Origin: Trinickia soli
GTDB lineage: Bacteria; Pseudomonadota; Gammaproteobacteria; Burkholderiales; Burkholderiaceae
Assembly (NCBI RefSeq): GCF_002879855.1
Contig: NZ_PNYB01000011.1
Coordinates: forward strand, 148,988-212,987
DNA length: 64,000 nt
Direction of reading: 5' to 3'
Shown: positions 17,141-25,455 of the stretch, piece after piece
How the letters are laid out: each line of letters begins with the position of its first letter
Position numbering within the stretch: position 1 is the first letter of the stretch
Notes under the pieces: generated by a model
Told to the model about the DNA's origin: nothing
Seen by the model: only the letters and a program-made list of their open reading frames with translations
Databases searched by the model: none
Position numbers and translations under genes: made by a program

Positions 17141-17956
17141 TCAGGCACGCTCGTTCAAATGCAACAGCGGTGCAAGGCGGCTCGCGGCAAGCTTCATTTG
17201 CGGCACTGCCTTGAGCAGATCTTCGAGCGTTGCGCGTGCCGTCGGCGCGTGAACGGCCAGCGCGGCAAACGTATGGCTGGCAGCCGTGTCCTTGATCGGC
17301 ACGGCCACCGCCACCATGCCGCGCACGAATTCCTCATTGTCGATTCCGACGCCCCGCGTTGCGAGCCGATCGAGCTCGGCTGCTAGCGCATGCGCATCGG
17401 TCAAGGTCCGATACGTCATTTTCTTGAGCGTCATGCGCGCGAGCATCGCGTTGCGTTCTAGCGGCGTCATCTGCGAAAGAAACAGCTTGCCGCTGGCGGT
17501 GCAATGCAGCGGCACGCGCATGCCGGGCCGCATTTCCAGGCGCAGGGGCTCGTCCGTTTCGACCCGCTCGATATAGAGCACGGTATCGTTGTCGAGCGCC
17601 GTCAGATTGCACGTTTCGCCCAGCACCTCCACGAGCGCGCGCAACACCGAGCGGCATCCGCGCGTAAACGTATTGTTCGACAACGTCGCCAACGCGAACT
17701 GCGCCGCGCGAGGGCCGAGCGCGATGGCGCGATCGTGGCCGCGCGAGTCGGGCATATGCAGCACATAGCCGCGTTGCTCGAGCGACTCGATCATGCGCAA
17801 CAGCGTGGCTTTCGGAATATGCAGACGCGCCGACAGCTGAGACAGCGTGTAGGGCTGCCCCGCCGAAGCGAGGGTTTCGAGCACGGCGAGCGCGCGCAGC
17901 ACGCGTGCGTCGTCGGTGGGCGAGGCGTCGGGCGTTCGATCGATATGGGCGGCCAT
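17141..17956 (-). CDS. IclR-family regulator
   Basis: 271 aa. The winged helix-turn-helix covers about residues 20-85 (LSARLHIPKATLLRMI) and the IclR ligand domain about 95-265 (HCTASGKLF). It is distinct from the sauR product. It sits between the ABC operon (convergent) and tauY (divergent). A perfect 15-bp palindrome 30 bp upstream of its start is a likely autoregulatory site. Its target (taurine transport, tauY or xsc) cannot be decided from sequence. Confidence 0.85.
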   Translation of the reverse strand: MAAHIDRTPDASPTDDARVLRALAVLETLASAGQPYTLSQLSARLHIPKATLLRMIESLEQRGYVLHMPDSRGHDRAIALGPRAAQFALATLSNNTFTRGCRSVLRALVEVLGETCNLTALDNDTVLYIERVETDEPLRLEMRPGMRVPLHCTASGKLFLSQMTPLERNAMLARMTLKKMTYRTLTDAHALAAELDRLATRGVGIDNEEFVRGMVAVAVPIKDTAASHTFAALAVHAPTARATLEDLLKAVPQMKLAASRLAPLLHLNERA

Positions 17957-17985
17957 GCGTCATCCGTCCGTGGCTGGCGACCACG

Positions 17986-18000
17986 AAAATGAACCATTTT
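17986..18000. promoter_or_regulatory. 15-bp palindrome, candidate IclR operator
   Basis: AAAATG-AAC-CATTTT is a perfect dyad 30 bp upstream of the minus-strand iclR start. Size and symmetry fit IclR-family operators. Inference. Confidence 0.5.
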
Positions 18001-18053
18001 GTACCAGATTCATAGCGTGATCCAGGAAGCGCCGTCTGCCTATGCTCGTTTAT

Positions 18054-18101
18054 GCCGATGCCGATGCCGATGCCGATGCCGATGCCGATGCCGATGCCGA
18101 T
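18054..18101. repeat. Hexanucleotide microsatellite (GCCGAT)8
   Basis: Eight perfect GCCGAT units, followed by a diverged GCCAGC. The array ends 27 bp before the first TauR-type box of the tauY promoter. Perfect hexamers can change copy number by slippage. Confidence 0.95.
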
Positions 18102-18128
18102 GCCAGCGCCGCGGCGACGCCTGCCGCG

Positions 18129-18187
18129 CTGGTCCAAGCGAATTGCTCTCACTGGTCCTACCGAGCCGAAATTGGCCTGACTAGACT
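18129..18187 (+). promoter_or_regulatory. TauR-type box pair and promoter of tauY
   Basis: CTGGTCCAA at 18129 and CTGGTCCTA at 18152 start 23 bp apart. The -10-like TAGACT (18182-18187) starts 30 bp after the second box, the same geometry as at cobS and tauX. The predicted leader to the small ORF at 18258 is about 64 nt. Confidence 0.7.
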
Positions 18188-18257
18188 TTCTTCAACAGAT
18201 CGCGCAGGGCAGCCTGGCTTGCGCGAAAAGACAAAAGAGACCGATCAGGAGGCAGGC

Positions 18258-18386
18258 ATGGCCGACGGATACGCCGCAGCGCCCGCCGATGCAGCGAGGC
18301 CTCACCGTCTCGCCGCGCGCGCAAAGCATTCGCGCGATGCCGCCGCGCCGCGCGTCAAGACGCGCGCAGCCTCCGTCAATTATTAG
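18258..18386 (+). CDS. Small basic 42-aa protein, leader ORF of tauY
   Basis: The ATG at 18258 has a perfect AGGAGG (18247-18252) 5 nt upstream. The 42-residue product starts MADGYAAAPADAARPHRL, is Ala/Arg-rich, and has no recognised domain or signal. Its stop codon TAG (18384-18386) is the first part of TAGGAG, the ribosome binding site of tauY, so translation of the two is probably coupled. It lies at the right distance from the tauY promoter to be the first gene of the transcript. It may act as a leader peptide or a real small protein; no homologue is known to me. Confidence 0.5.
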   Translation: MADGYAAAPADAARPHRLAARAKHSRDAAAPRVKTRAASVNY

Positions 18387-18397
18387 GAGTCCTTAGC

Positions 18398-19813
18398 ATG
18401 GAATACAGCTCAGTCGAACGGACGGCGGGCGGCTTCGCCGGGCAGACGACGACGGATCGACGCTACGATCCGACTTACGATCCGCTCGTCTCCCCGGGCC
18501 CCGGTCAAGGCAAGGACTATGCGCCGACGTACTGGGTAGCGACAGCCGGCCCCGCACCTGCGGACGACGGCCCGATTACGAAGGATATCGACGTCGACGT
18601 TGCGATCATCGGCGGCGGCTACACGGGGCTTGCCACGGCGCTGTGCCTCGCACGCGAACACGGCATCAAAGCGGTCGTGCTCGAAGCGAACAAAACGAGC
18701 TGGGGCTGCAGCAGCCGCAACGGCGGGCAGGCGCAGAACGCGTCGGGACGCCTGTCGCGCTCGCAGTGGATCGAGCGCTGGGGCAAGGATGTCGCGTTGA
18801 AGATGCACGAGGAAATCCTCGAAGGGTTCAACCACTTCAAGTCGTTCCTCGGCGAGATCGATTGCGATCCGCAACCCGGCGGCCACTTCCTCATCGCGCA
18901 CCGGCCTCGGATCATGGCGAAGCTCGCGGCCGAAGCGAAAGTATGGAAGGACGTATTCGGCTATCCCTCCGAGCTGATCAGCGCCCAGACGTTTCGACGC
19001 GAGTTCCTCGACGATCACGAGGCGGCCGGCGCGCTGCACGAGCCCGAAGGCATCGGCATTCATGCGCTCAAGCTCGCGTTCGGCTACCTGCGGCTTGCAC
19101 GCGCGGCGGGTGCCAAGGTCCATACGAGCAGCCCCGTGACCGGGTGGGAGACGATCGGCGGCGTGCATCATCTGCACACGCCGGGCGGCATCGTTCGCGC
19201 CCGCGCGGTGGGCATCGCGACCGGCGCCTATACGGCGCAGACCTTGCACCCGTCGCTGCGCAGCAAGGTGATGCCGATCCTGTCGAATTCGATGGTCACA
19301 CGTGTGCTGACGGACGCGGAAATCGCCGCATGCAACTTCCGCACGACGCAGGTACTGACCGATACGCGTACGCTGCGCTTTTACTATCGATTTCTGCCCG
19401 ACCGTCGCCTGCAGATCGGCAGCCGCAGTGCGATCACGGGTCAGGACGCGCCCAATCCGCGTCATCTGGATTTGCTCAAGGAAGGAATGGCGCGCAAGTT
19501 TCCGGCGCTGCGCGGGGTCGATATCGATTACTCGTGGTGGGGCTGGGTGGACGTGAGCCACGACATGATGCCGCGCATCTGTCAGCCCGATCCGAAGCAG
19601 TCGGTGTATTACGCGCTCGGATACGGCGGCAACGGCGTGTCGTACTCGCAGCAAGCGGGACGCCGGCTGGCCGAACGCATCGCCGGCAAAGGCGCGCATC
19701 TGACGCTGCCGATTTTTACCAGCCCGCTGCCTGGGCATCTGTTTGCGCCATTTCGCCGGATCGGGCAACGCGTGCTGTATGCCCAATACTTCAGGAACGA
19801 CGAACGACCCTGA
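18398..19813 (+). CDS. tauY: FAD-dependent oxidoreductase, candidate taurine dehydrogenase large subunit
   Basis: 471 aa, DadA/OrdL-type flavoprotein. The FAD-binding motif IIGGGYTGLATALCLA is near residue 70, then a cofactor-contacting SWGCSSRNGGQ. A C-terminal GYGGNGVSYSQQAGRRLAE closes the FAD domain. TAGGAG lies 8 nt before ATG 18398. TauY would oxidatively deaminate taurine to sulfoacetaldehyde, feeding Xsc. The alternative annotation is a gamma-glutamylputrescine oxidase (PuuB) homologue. The taurine reading is favoured by xsc, the TauX-like gene and the shared TauR-box promoter. Confidence 0.68.
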   Translation: MEYSSVERTAGGFAGQTTTDRRYDPTYDPLVSPGPGQGKDYAPTYWVATAGPAPADDGPITKDIDVDVAIIGGGYTGLATALCLAREHGIKAVVLEANKTSWGCSSRNGGQAQNASGRLSRSQWIERWGKDVALKMHEEILEGFNHFKSFLGEIDCDPQPGGHFLIAHRPRIMAKLAAEAKVWKDVFGYPSELISAQTFRREFLDDHEAAGALHEPEGIGIHALKLAFGYLRLARAAGAKVHTSSPVTGWETIGGVHHLHTPGGIVRARAVGIATGAYTAQTLHPSLRSKVMPILSNSMVTRVLTDAEIAACNFRTTQVLTDTRTLRFYYRFLPDRRLQIGSRSAITGQDAPNPRHLDLLKEGMARKFPALRGVDIDYSWWGWVDVSHDMMPRICQPDPKQSVYYALGYGGNGVSYSQQAGRRLAERIAGKGAHLTLPIFTSPLPGHLFAPFRRIGQRVLYAQYFRNDERP

Positions 19814-20044
19814 ACCCGGTGGGCGGTTGAGCGCCCATTCTCTTACGCACGTCCGGCGCATGAAAGAGGCCGGGCGTGCCGACACGAATCACAACACCAA
19901 TAAGCTCGTAGACCAATCCATGCGGCGGTGTGCGCAGGGTGCGTAGGCGCGTGCCTGCGCGCCTGTCATCGATCGCGCTGCCGTGGCGATTTGGCGCCCG
20001 CCTTCGCATGGACCATGTTCAAATCAATACGATATGGAGAAGAC

Positions 20045-21472
20045 ATGCAACCCTCGATGGACCGAAGTAACCTGAAGTGTGGGCTTAAGCAACGCCATAT
20101 GACGATGATCGCGCTCGGCGGCGTGATCGGCGCAGGGCTTTTCGTCGGCAGCGGCGTCGTGATTCAGCAGACCGGCCCCGCTGCGATCTTGTCGTTCCTG
20201 ATTACGGGCGCGCTGGTGGTGCTCGTGATGCGAATGCTCGGCGAAATGGCTTGCGCGATGCCCGCGGTGGGCTCGTTTTACGAGTACGCACGCCTTGCGT
20301 TTTCGAATGGGCGCGGGCCCGGCCGGCTCGCAGGGTTTGTGACGGGCTGGATGTATTGGTACTTCTGGGTCATCGTCGTCGCGCTCGAAGCGGTCGCCGG
20401 GGCCAAGCTCGTGCAGTTTTGGCTACCGGATACGCCGGCGTGGCTCATCAGCCTCGTGCTGCTCGTCGTGCTCACGGCCACCAATCTGATATCGGTCGCG
20501 AGCTACGGAGAATTCGAGTTCTGGTTCTCGTCGATCAAAGTCGGCGCCATTATCGTTTTTCTGTTCCTCGGCGGCCTCTATGTGCTGGGCCTCTGGCCTG
20601 CTGCAATGCACACGAGCGCCGTGCTGCCGACGTTGCTGGGGCATGGCGGCTTCATGCCGCTCGGCATCGGTCCTGTATTGAGCGGCGCGGTGGCCGCGAC
20701 CGGCTTTTACTTCGGGGCGGAGATCGTGACGATCGCGGCCGCCGAAGCGCACGAGCCCGCACGCGCCGTGGCGAAGGCGACCAACTCGGTCATCACGCGC
20801 GTACTGGTCTTTTACGTAGGATCGGTTGCGCTCGTCGTTGCGCTCGTGCCGTGGAATTCGGCGCGGATGGCGACGCCGTATGTCAGCGCACTGCAAGCAA
20901 TGGGGTTGCCCGCAGCCGCGCACATCATGAATGCGATCGTGTTGACGGCCGTATTGTCTGCGCTCAACTCGGGCCTTTATGCAGCATCGCGCATGCTGTT
21001 CGCGTTGACGCGCAACGGTGACGCGCCAGCCGCGCTCGCCAAGGTCAGCAAACGCGGCGTGCCCGTGCGCGCCATTCTGCTCGGCACGCTATTCGGGTAT
21101 GTATCGGTGGTCATGTCGTACATATCGCCCGATACGGTGTTCGCCTTTCTCGTCAATTCGTACGGCACCGTGGCGCTCTTCGTCTACGTGCTGATTGCTT
21201 TCTCGCAGCTGCGGCTGCGCAGCCGTATGGACCGCGCGGCGGCCAACAATCTGCGCGTGAAGATGTGGGGCTTCCCGTATCTGACGTGGCTTTCGATTGC
21301 CGGCATGATCGGGATTCTGGTTGCAATGGCATTCATCCCGGATCAGCGTAAACCGCTGTGGCTTGGCGTGGCGAGCCTGGGACTGCTGCTGATTGCCTAT
21401 GCGCTGTTCATTGGCCGTCGCCGGACGCGGCTCGTCGACGAACATGAGCTGGCCTCTTATCCGCCGCGTTGA
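20045..21472 (+). CDS. Amino-acid permease, APC superfamily (GabP-like)
   Basis: 475 aa with about 12 membrane segments. The typical N-terminus MIALGGVIGAGLFVGSG is followed by GPAAILSFLITG. GGAGA precedes ATG 20045. Family members import GABA and other amino acids by proton symport. Taurine is a GABA analogue and the gene follows tauY, so taurine or an amino donor is a plausible substrate. About 230 nt separate it from tauY and no TauR-type box pair was found there, so it may be transcribed by read-through. Confidence 0.75.
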   Translation: MQPSMDRSNLKCGLKQRHMTMIALGGVIGAGLFVGSGVVIQQTGPAAILSFLITGALVVLVMRMLGEMACAMPAVGSFYEYARLAFSNGRGPGRLAGFVTGWMYWYFWVIVVALEAVAGAKLVQFWLPDTPAWLISLVLLVVLTATNLISVASYGEFEFWFSSIKVGAIIVFLFLGGLYVLGLWPAAMHTSAVLPTLLGHGGFMPLGIGPVLSGAVAATGFYFGAEIVTIAAAEAHEPARAVAKATNSVITRVLVFYVGSVALVVALVPWNSARMATPYVSALQAMGLPAAAHIMNAIVLTAVLSALNSGLYAASRMLFALTRNGDAPAALAKVSKRGVPVRAILLGTLFGYVSVVMSYISPDTVFAFLVNSYGTVALFVYVLIAFSQLRLRSRMDRAAANNLRVKMWGFPYLTWLSIAGMIGILVAMAFIPDQRKPLWLGVASLGLLLIAYALFIGRRRTRLVDEHELASYPPR

Positions 21473-21609
21473 ACTATCACTGCCGCCGATAGTTTCGATC
21501 ATCGAATACGATTTTTAGCGAACGGCGCCGCCTCATACCATAGAAGCTTCAACGGGCGGCGCTTGCGTGTCGAGGTCGGGGCGCCGCCAGCCGCGAACGA
21601 GGAAGCACG

Positions 21610-24585
21610 ATGGAACATCACGCCCGCACGCAGAACGAGAAGCTCGAGATCAAGACGACCACCTGCTACATGTGTGCGTGCCGCTGCGGCATTCGTGTGC
21701 ATATGCGCGATGGCGAAGTACGTTACATCGACGGCAACCCCGAGCATCCGCTGAACCAAGGTGTGATTTGCGCGAAAGGTTCGTCGGGAATCATGAAGCA
21801 GTATTCGCCTGCGCGACTCACGCGGCCGCTGTTGCGCAAAGCGGGCACCGAGCGGGGCGAGGGTCAATTCGAACCCGTATCGTGGGAGGTCGCGTTCGAT
21901 TTGCTCGAAAAACGGCTTTCGCATCTGCGGGCGACCGATCCGAAGCAGTTCGCGCTGTTCACGGGCCGCGATCAGATGCAGGCTTTGACGGGTCTGTTCG
22001 CAAAGCAGTTCGGCACACCCAACTATGCGGCGCATGGGGGCTTTTGCTCAGCCAATATGGCGGCCGGCATGATTTATACGATCGGCGGCTCGTTTTGGGA
22101 GTTCGGGGGCCCCGATCTCGATCATGCGAAGTTGTTCTTCATGATCGGAACGGCCGAGGATCATCACTCGAATCCGCTCAAGATTGCCTTGTCGAAGTTC
22201 AAGCGGGCAGGCGGGCGCTTCATCGCCATCAATCCCGTGCGCACCGGCTATGCCGCCATCGCCGACGAGTGGATCGCCATTCGCCCCGGCACTGACGGCG
22301 CGTTGTTCATGGCGTTGATTCGCGAACTGATCGAGCAAAATGCGTACGACCAGGCCTTCGTCGAGCGATTCACGAATGCGGCTGAACTCATCGACCTACG
22401 CGAGGACCGCGATACATTCGGGCTGTTCGTGCGCGATGGGGCTGCACCCGAAGTCAACGCGCTGTATCCGCAAAATCATCTCTGGTGGGACACGCGCTCG
22501 AACCGGGCGGTGCTGCATCACACGGACGGTGCGCAGCCCGCGCTCGACGGGCGCTACACGCTCGATGACGGCACGCCCGTCGCGCCCTCGTTCACGCTTC
22601 TGCGCGAGCAAGTGGCGCACTGCACGCCACAATGGGCCGCATCGATTACGGGCATCGCCGCGGAGACGATCTCGCGCATCGCCCGCGAGATGGCGGCAGT
22701 CGCCCGCGAGCAGCGCATCGTGTTGCCCGTGCAATGGACCGACTCCTGGGGCATGACGCACGACACGGTCGAAGGCGCGCCGATCGCATTTCATGCGATG
22801 CGCGGGCTGGCCGCGCATTCGAACGGCTTTCAGACGATACGCGCGATGGCCGTTTTGATGTCGCTACTCGGCACGATCGATCGGCCCGGGGGCTTTCGCC
22901 ACAAAGCGCCATACCCGCGCGCGGCACCGCCGTCGGCGAAGCCGCCGAGCGATCCGGCCTCGATCAAGCCCAACACGCCGCTTGCCACCGGCCCCCTGGG
23001 ATGGCCTGCTGCGCCGGCCGACCTGTTCATCCATGAGGACGGCTCGCCCGCGCGCATCGACAAAGCCTTCTCCTGGGAGTATCCGCTCGCCGTGCATGGC
23101 CTGATGCATTCGGTCATCACGAACGCATGGCGTGGCGATCCCTATCCGATCGACACGCTGCTGATCTTCATGGCGAACATGGCGTGGAATTCGTCGATGA
23201 ACCCGGGGCAGGCGCGCAAGATGCTCGTCGATAAACGCGAGGACGGCGAATACAAGATTCCGTTCCTCGTCGTCTGCGACGCGTTCGAATCGGAGATGAC
23301 GGCCTTCGCCGATTTGATCTTGCCCGACACCACGTATCTCGAGCGTCACGATGTGATGTCGGTGCTCGATCGCCCGATCTCGGAGTTCGACGGCCCCGTG
23401 GATTCCGTGCGGGTGCCCGTCGTGCCGCCGACCGGAGAATGCAAGCCGTTTCAGGAGGTGCTGATCGAACTGGCGAGCCGCCTGAAGTTTCCCGCGTTCA
23501 CGACGGCGGACGGCAAGCGCAAGTTCCGCGACTATCCCGATTTCGTCGTCAACTTTCAAACGTCGCCCGATTCGGGCACGGGCTTTTTGATCGGCTGGCG
23601 CGGCAAGGACGGGACGAAGGCCGTCATCGGCGAGCCGAATCCGAAGCAGTGGGAGCAGTATGCGAACAACAACTGCTTCTATCACCATCGGTTGCCCGAA
23701 TCGCTGCAATATATGCGCAACTGCAACGGGCCCTACATGCAGTGGGCCGTCGATAACGGCATGCGCAAATTCGGCGTGCCGATCGTCATTCAGCTCTATT
23801 CCGAGGCAATGCAGACGTTCCGGCTCGCGGCGCAAGGCAAGACGAAAGGGCGGCAACCGCCCGAGCATCTGCGCGAGCGCATTGCACGCTACTTCGATCC
23901 GCTGCCGTTCTGGTATCCGCCGCTCGAAAACGGGGCGACCGATCTCGACCGTTATCCGCTCGCGGCCATCACGCAGCGGCCGATGGCGATGTATCACTCG
24001 TGGGATTCTCAGAATGCGTGGCTGCGGCAGATTCACGGCGAGAACTATCTGTTCGTCAATCCGGTGACGGCCGCCAAGGATGGTATCGAAGACGGCGGCT
24101 GGATCTATGTCGAATCGCCGTGGGGCAAGGTGCGCTGCCGCGCGCGCTACAGCGAGGCCGTCGAACCGGGCACGGTGTGGACCTGGAACGCCATCGGCAA
24201 GGCGGCCGGCGCGTGGAATCTGGCCGCGAATGCCGGTGAGTCGCAGAGAGGTTTCCTGCTGAACCACGTGATCACCGACGAATTGCCGAGCGATATGCGC
24301 GCGGGCGAGCGGATGTCCAACTCCGATCCGATTACAGGGCAGGCTGGCTGGTACGACGTGCGCGTGCGGATCTATCGGGCCGAAGCCGATGCGGCAACGA
24401 CGCTGCCGCAATTCGAGCCGATGCGGCCACTGCCCGGTTCGACGAATGTTCTTCAGCGCGTGCAGGCGTATTTCGCGGGCACGGGTGAATTCGCGGCGCG
24501 ATTGCTGCGCGCCGGTACGGCAACGACCACAGCCTCGACCGCTGCTGCATTGCCGCCGGACTCGACGCTCCAACAAGGGGAATGA
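21610..24585 (+). CDS. soeA: Molybdopterin oxidoreductase, sulfite dehydrogenase SoeA-like
   Basis: 991 aa, DMSO-reductase superfamily. The N-terminal [4Fe-4S] site is Cys19, Cys22, Cys26 and Cys54, and the probable molybdenum ligand is Cys146 in AAHGGFCSANMAAG. There is no twin-arginine signal, so the enzyme should face the cytoplasm, as SoeABC does. The operon order (catalytic subunit, four-cluster ferredoxin, DmsC/NrfD anchor) and the presence of Xsc, which releases cytoplasmic sulfite, support sulfite oxidation to sulfate. Other members (polysulfide or thiosulfate reductase) are the alternative. Confidence 0.82.
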   Translation: MEHHARTQNEKLEIKTTTCYMCACRCGIRVHMRDGEVRYIDGNPEHPLNQGVICAKGSSGIMKQYSPARLTRPLLRKAGTERGEGQFEPVSWEVAFDLLEKRLSHLRATDPKQFALFTGRDQMQALTGLFAKQFGTPNYAAHGGFCSANMAAGMIYTIGGSFWEFGGPDLDHAKLFFMIGTAEDHHSNPLKIALSKFKRAGGRFIAINPVRTGYAAIADEWIAIRPGTDGALFMALIRELIEQNAYDQAFVERFTNAAELIDLREDRDTFGLFVRDGAAPEVNALYPQNHLWWDTRSNRAVLHHTDGAQPALDGRYTLDDGTPVAPSFTLLREQVAHCTPQWAASITGIAAETISRIAREMAAVAREQRIVLPVQWTDSWGMTHDTVEGAPIAFHAMRGLAAHSNGFQTIRAMAVLMSLLGTIDRPGGFRHKAPYPRAAPPSAKPPSDPASIKPNTPLATGPLGWPAAPADLFIHEDGSPARIDKAFSWEYPLAVHGLMHSVITNAWRGDPYPIDTLLIFMANMAWNSSMNPGQARKMLVDKREDGEYKIPFLVVCDAFESEMTAFADLILPDTTYLERHDVMSVLDRPISEFDGPVDSVRVPVVPPTGECKPFQEVLIELASRLKFPAFTTADGKRKFRDYPDFVVNFQTSPDSGTGFLIGWRGKDGTKAVIGEPNPKQWEQYANNNCFYHHRLPESLQYMRNCNGPYMQWAVDNGMRKFGVPIVIQLYSEAMQTFRLAAQGKTKGRQPPEHLRERIARYFDPLPFWYPPLENGATDLDRYPLAAITQRPMAMYHSWDSQNAWLRQIHGENYLFVNPVTAAKDGIEDGGWIYVESPWGKVRCRARYSEAVEPGTVWTWNAIGKAAGAWNLAANAGESQRGFLLNHVITDELPSDMRAGERMSNSDPITGQAGWYDVRVRIYRAEADAATTLPQFEPMRPLPGSTNVLQRVQAYFAGTGEFAARLLRAGTATTTASTAAALPPDSTLQQGE

Positions 24586-24587
24586 CC

Positions 24588-25325
24588 ATGACTCAGATGG
24601 CCCTCGTCATCGACCTGAATGTCTGTGTGGGCTGCCACGCGTGCGTGACCAGTTGCAAGGAGTGGAACACGTCGGGCGAGGCGGGCAGTCTCACTGACAT
24701 TCGCCCCTATGACGACGATCCGTCGGGCACGTTTTTCAATCGCGTGCAGACCTATGAAGCGGGCGTGTTCCCGATGACGGACACGATTCATTTCCCGAAG
24801 TCGTGTCTGCATTGCGAAGACCCGCCTTGCGTCCCCGTATGTCCGACCGGTGCGAGTTTCAAGCGCAAATCGGATGGCATCGTGCTCGTCGATTACGACA
24901 AATGCATCGGGTGCAAGTACTGCGCGTGGGCGTGCCCTTACGGTGCGCGGGAACTCGACGAAGGGCGCAAGGAGATGACCAAATGCACGCTCTGCGCCGA
25001 CCGCATCAACAATGAAGCCTTGCCCGAGCGCGACCGCAAGCCGGCCTGCGTCTTGGCGTGCCCCACGTCGGCGCGACTCTTCGGCGACATTCACGATCCG
25101 CAGTCGGAGGTGTCGCAGGCGATTCGCGAACGCGGCGGTTATCAATTGATGCCGGAGTGGGACACGAAACCGGCGAACCACTATTTGCCGCGCGTGACGA
25201 CGGAAGCGGCGTGTGGGTGCGGAGGCGGCGGATGCGGCAGTGCCGGTGGAGCGCGCGATGCTTCGCTGGAAGCGCAGTTCGAACGAGGCGAGATCGATCT
25301 CGCAGCGTTGGCTGCACACCGTTGA
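24588..25325 (+). CDS. soeB: Four-cluster ferredoxin subunit, SoeB-like
   Basis: 245 aa from ATG 24588. An in-frame ATG at 24582 overlaps the soeA stop, but AAGGGG ends only 1 nt before it, so 24588 fits better. Four Cys groups bind [4Fe-4S] clusters: CVGCHACVTSC, CLHCEDPPCVPVCP, CIGCKYCAWACP and CTLC with CVLACP. It passes electrons from SoeA to the membrane anchor. The C-terminus carries an extra Cys/Gly-rich stretch (ACGCGGGGCGSAGG) that is not needed for the four clusters. Confidence 0.85.
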   Translation: MTQMALVIDLNVCVGCHACVTSCKEWNTSGEAGSLTDIRPYDDDPSGTFFNRVQTYEAGVFPMTDTIHFPKSCLHCEDPPCVPVCPTGASFKRKSDGIVLVDYDKCIGCKYCAWACPYGARELDEGRKEMTKCTLCADRINNEALPERDRKPACVLACPTSARLFGDIHDPQSEVSQAIRERGGYQLMPEWDTKPANHYLPRVTTEAACGCGGGGCGSAGGARDASLEAQFERGEIDLAALAAHR

Positions 25326-25455
25326 TGTGCGCAGCGGCGTACAGCGGCATCGGTTGCGATGTCGGCCGCGCGTCATAAGCCATCAGCCGTCAGCCGTCAG
25401 GACGTCAGTCGTCAACTTCATCAACGATTAGTCAACAGCATCGACGGAGTACCTT
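25326..25455. repeat. soeB-soeC gap with degenerate GCCGTCA repeats
   Basis: Around 25380-25415 several short GYCRTCA units (CATCAGCCGTCAGCCGTCAG and following) are repeated. The 130-nt gap is large for this tight operon. No gene or clear terminator is seen. Confidence 0.4.

Larger units (their letters stand above)
17957..18257. other. Regulatory intergenic region between iclR and tauY
   Basis: About 300 bp with the palindrome at 17986-18000, the hexamer array at 18054-18101 and the TauR-type promoter at 18129-18187. An open frame across the hexamers (alternating Ala-Asp) has no ribosome binding site and is not called as a gene. Confidence 0.6.

Noticed and set aside
18004..18025. Minus-strand CTGG pair before the IclR gene
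   Set aside because: Spacing is 18 bp; the nearby 15-bp palindrome is a better regulatory candidate.
14210..18101. CRISPR array
   Set aside because: The repeats here are 12-bp and 6-bp tandem units without spacers; no cas genes in the window.
18042..18257. N-terminal Ala-Asp repeat extension of the small ORF before tauY
   Set aside because: Encoded by the hexamer microsatellite, without a ribosome binding site, and crossing the tauY promoter. Only the part from 18258 is supported.
22864..24576. 570-codon minus-strand open frame
   Set aside because: Antisense to soeA; composition is that of a shadow frame.
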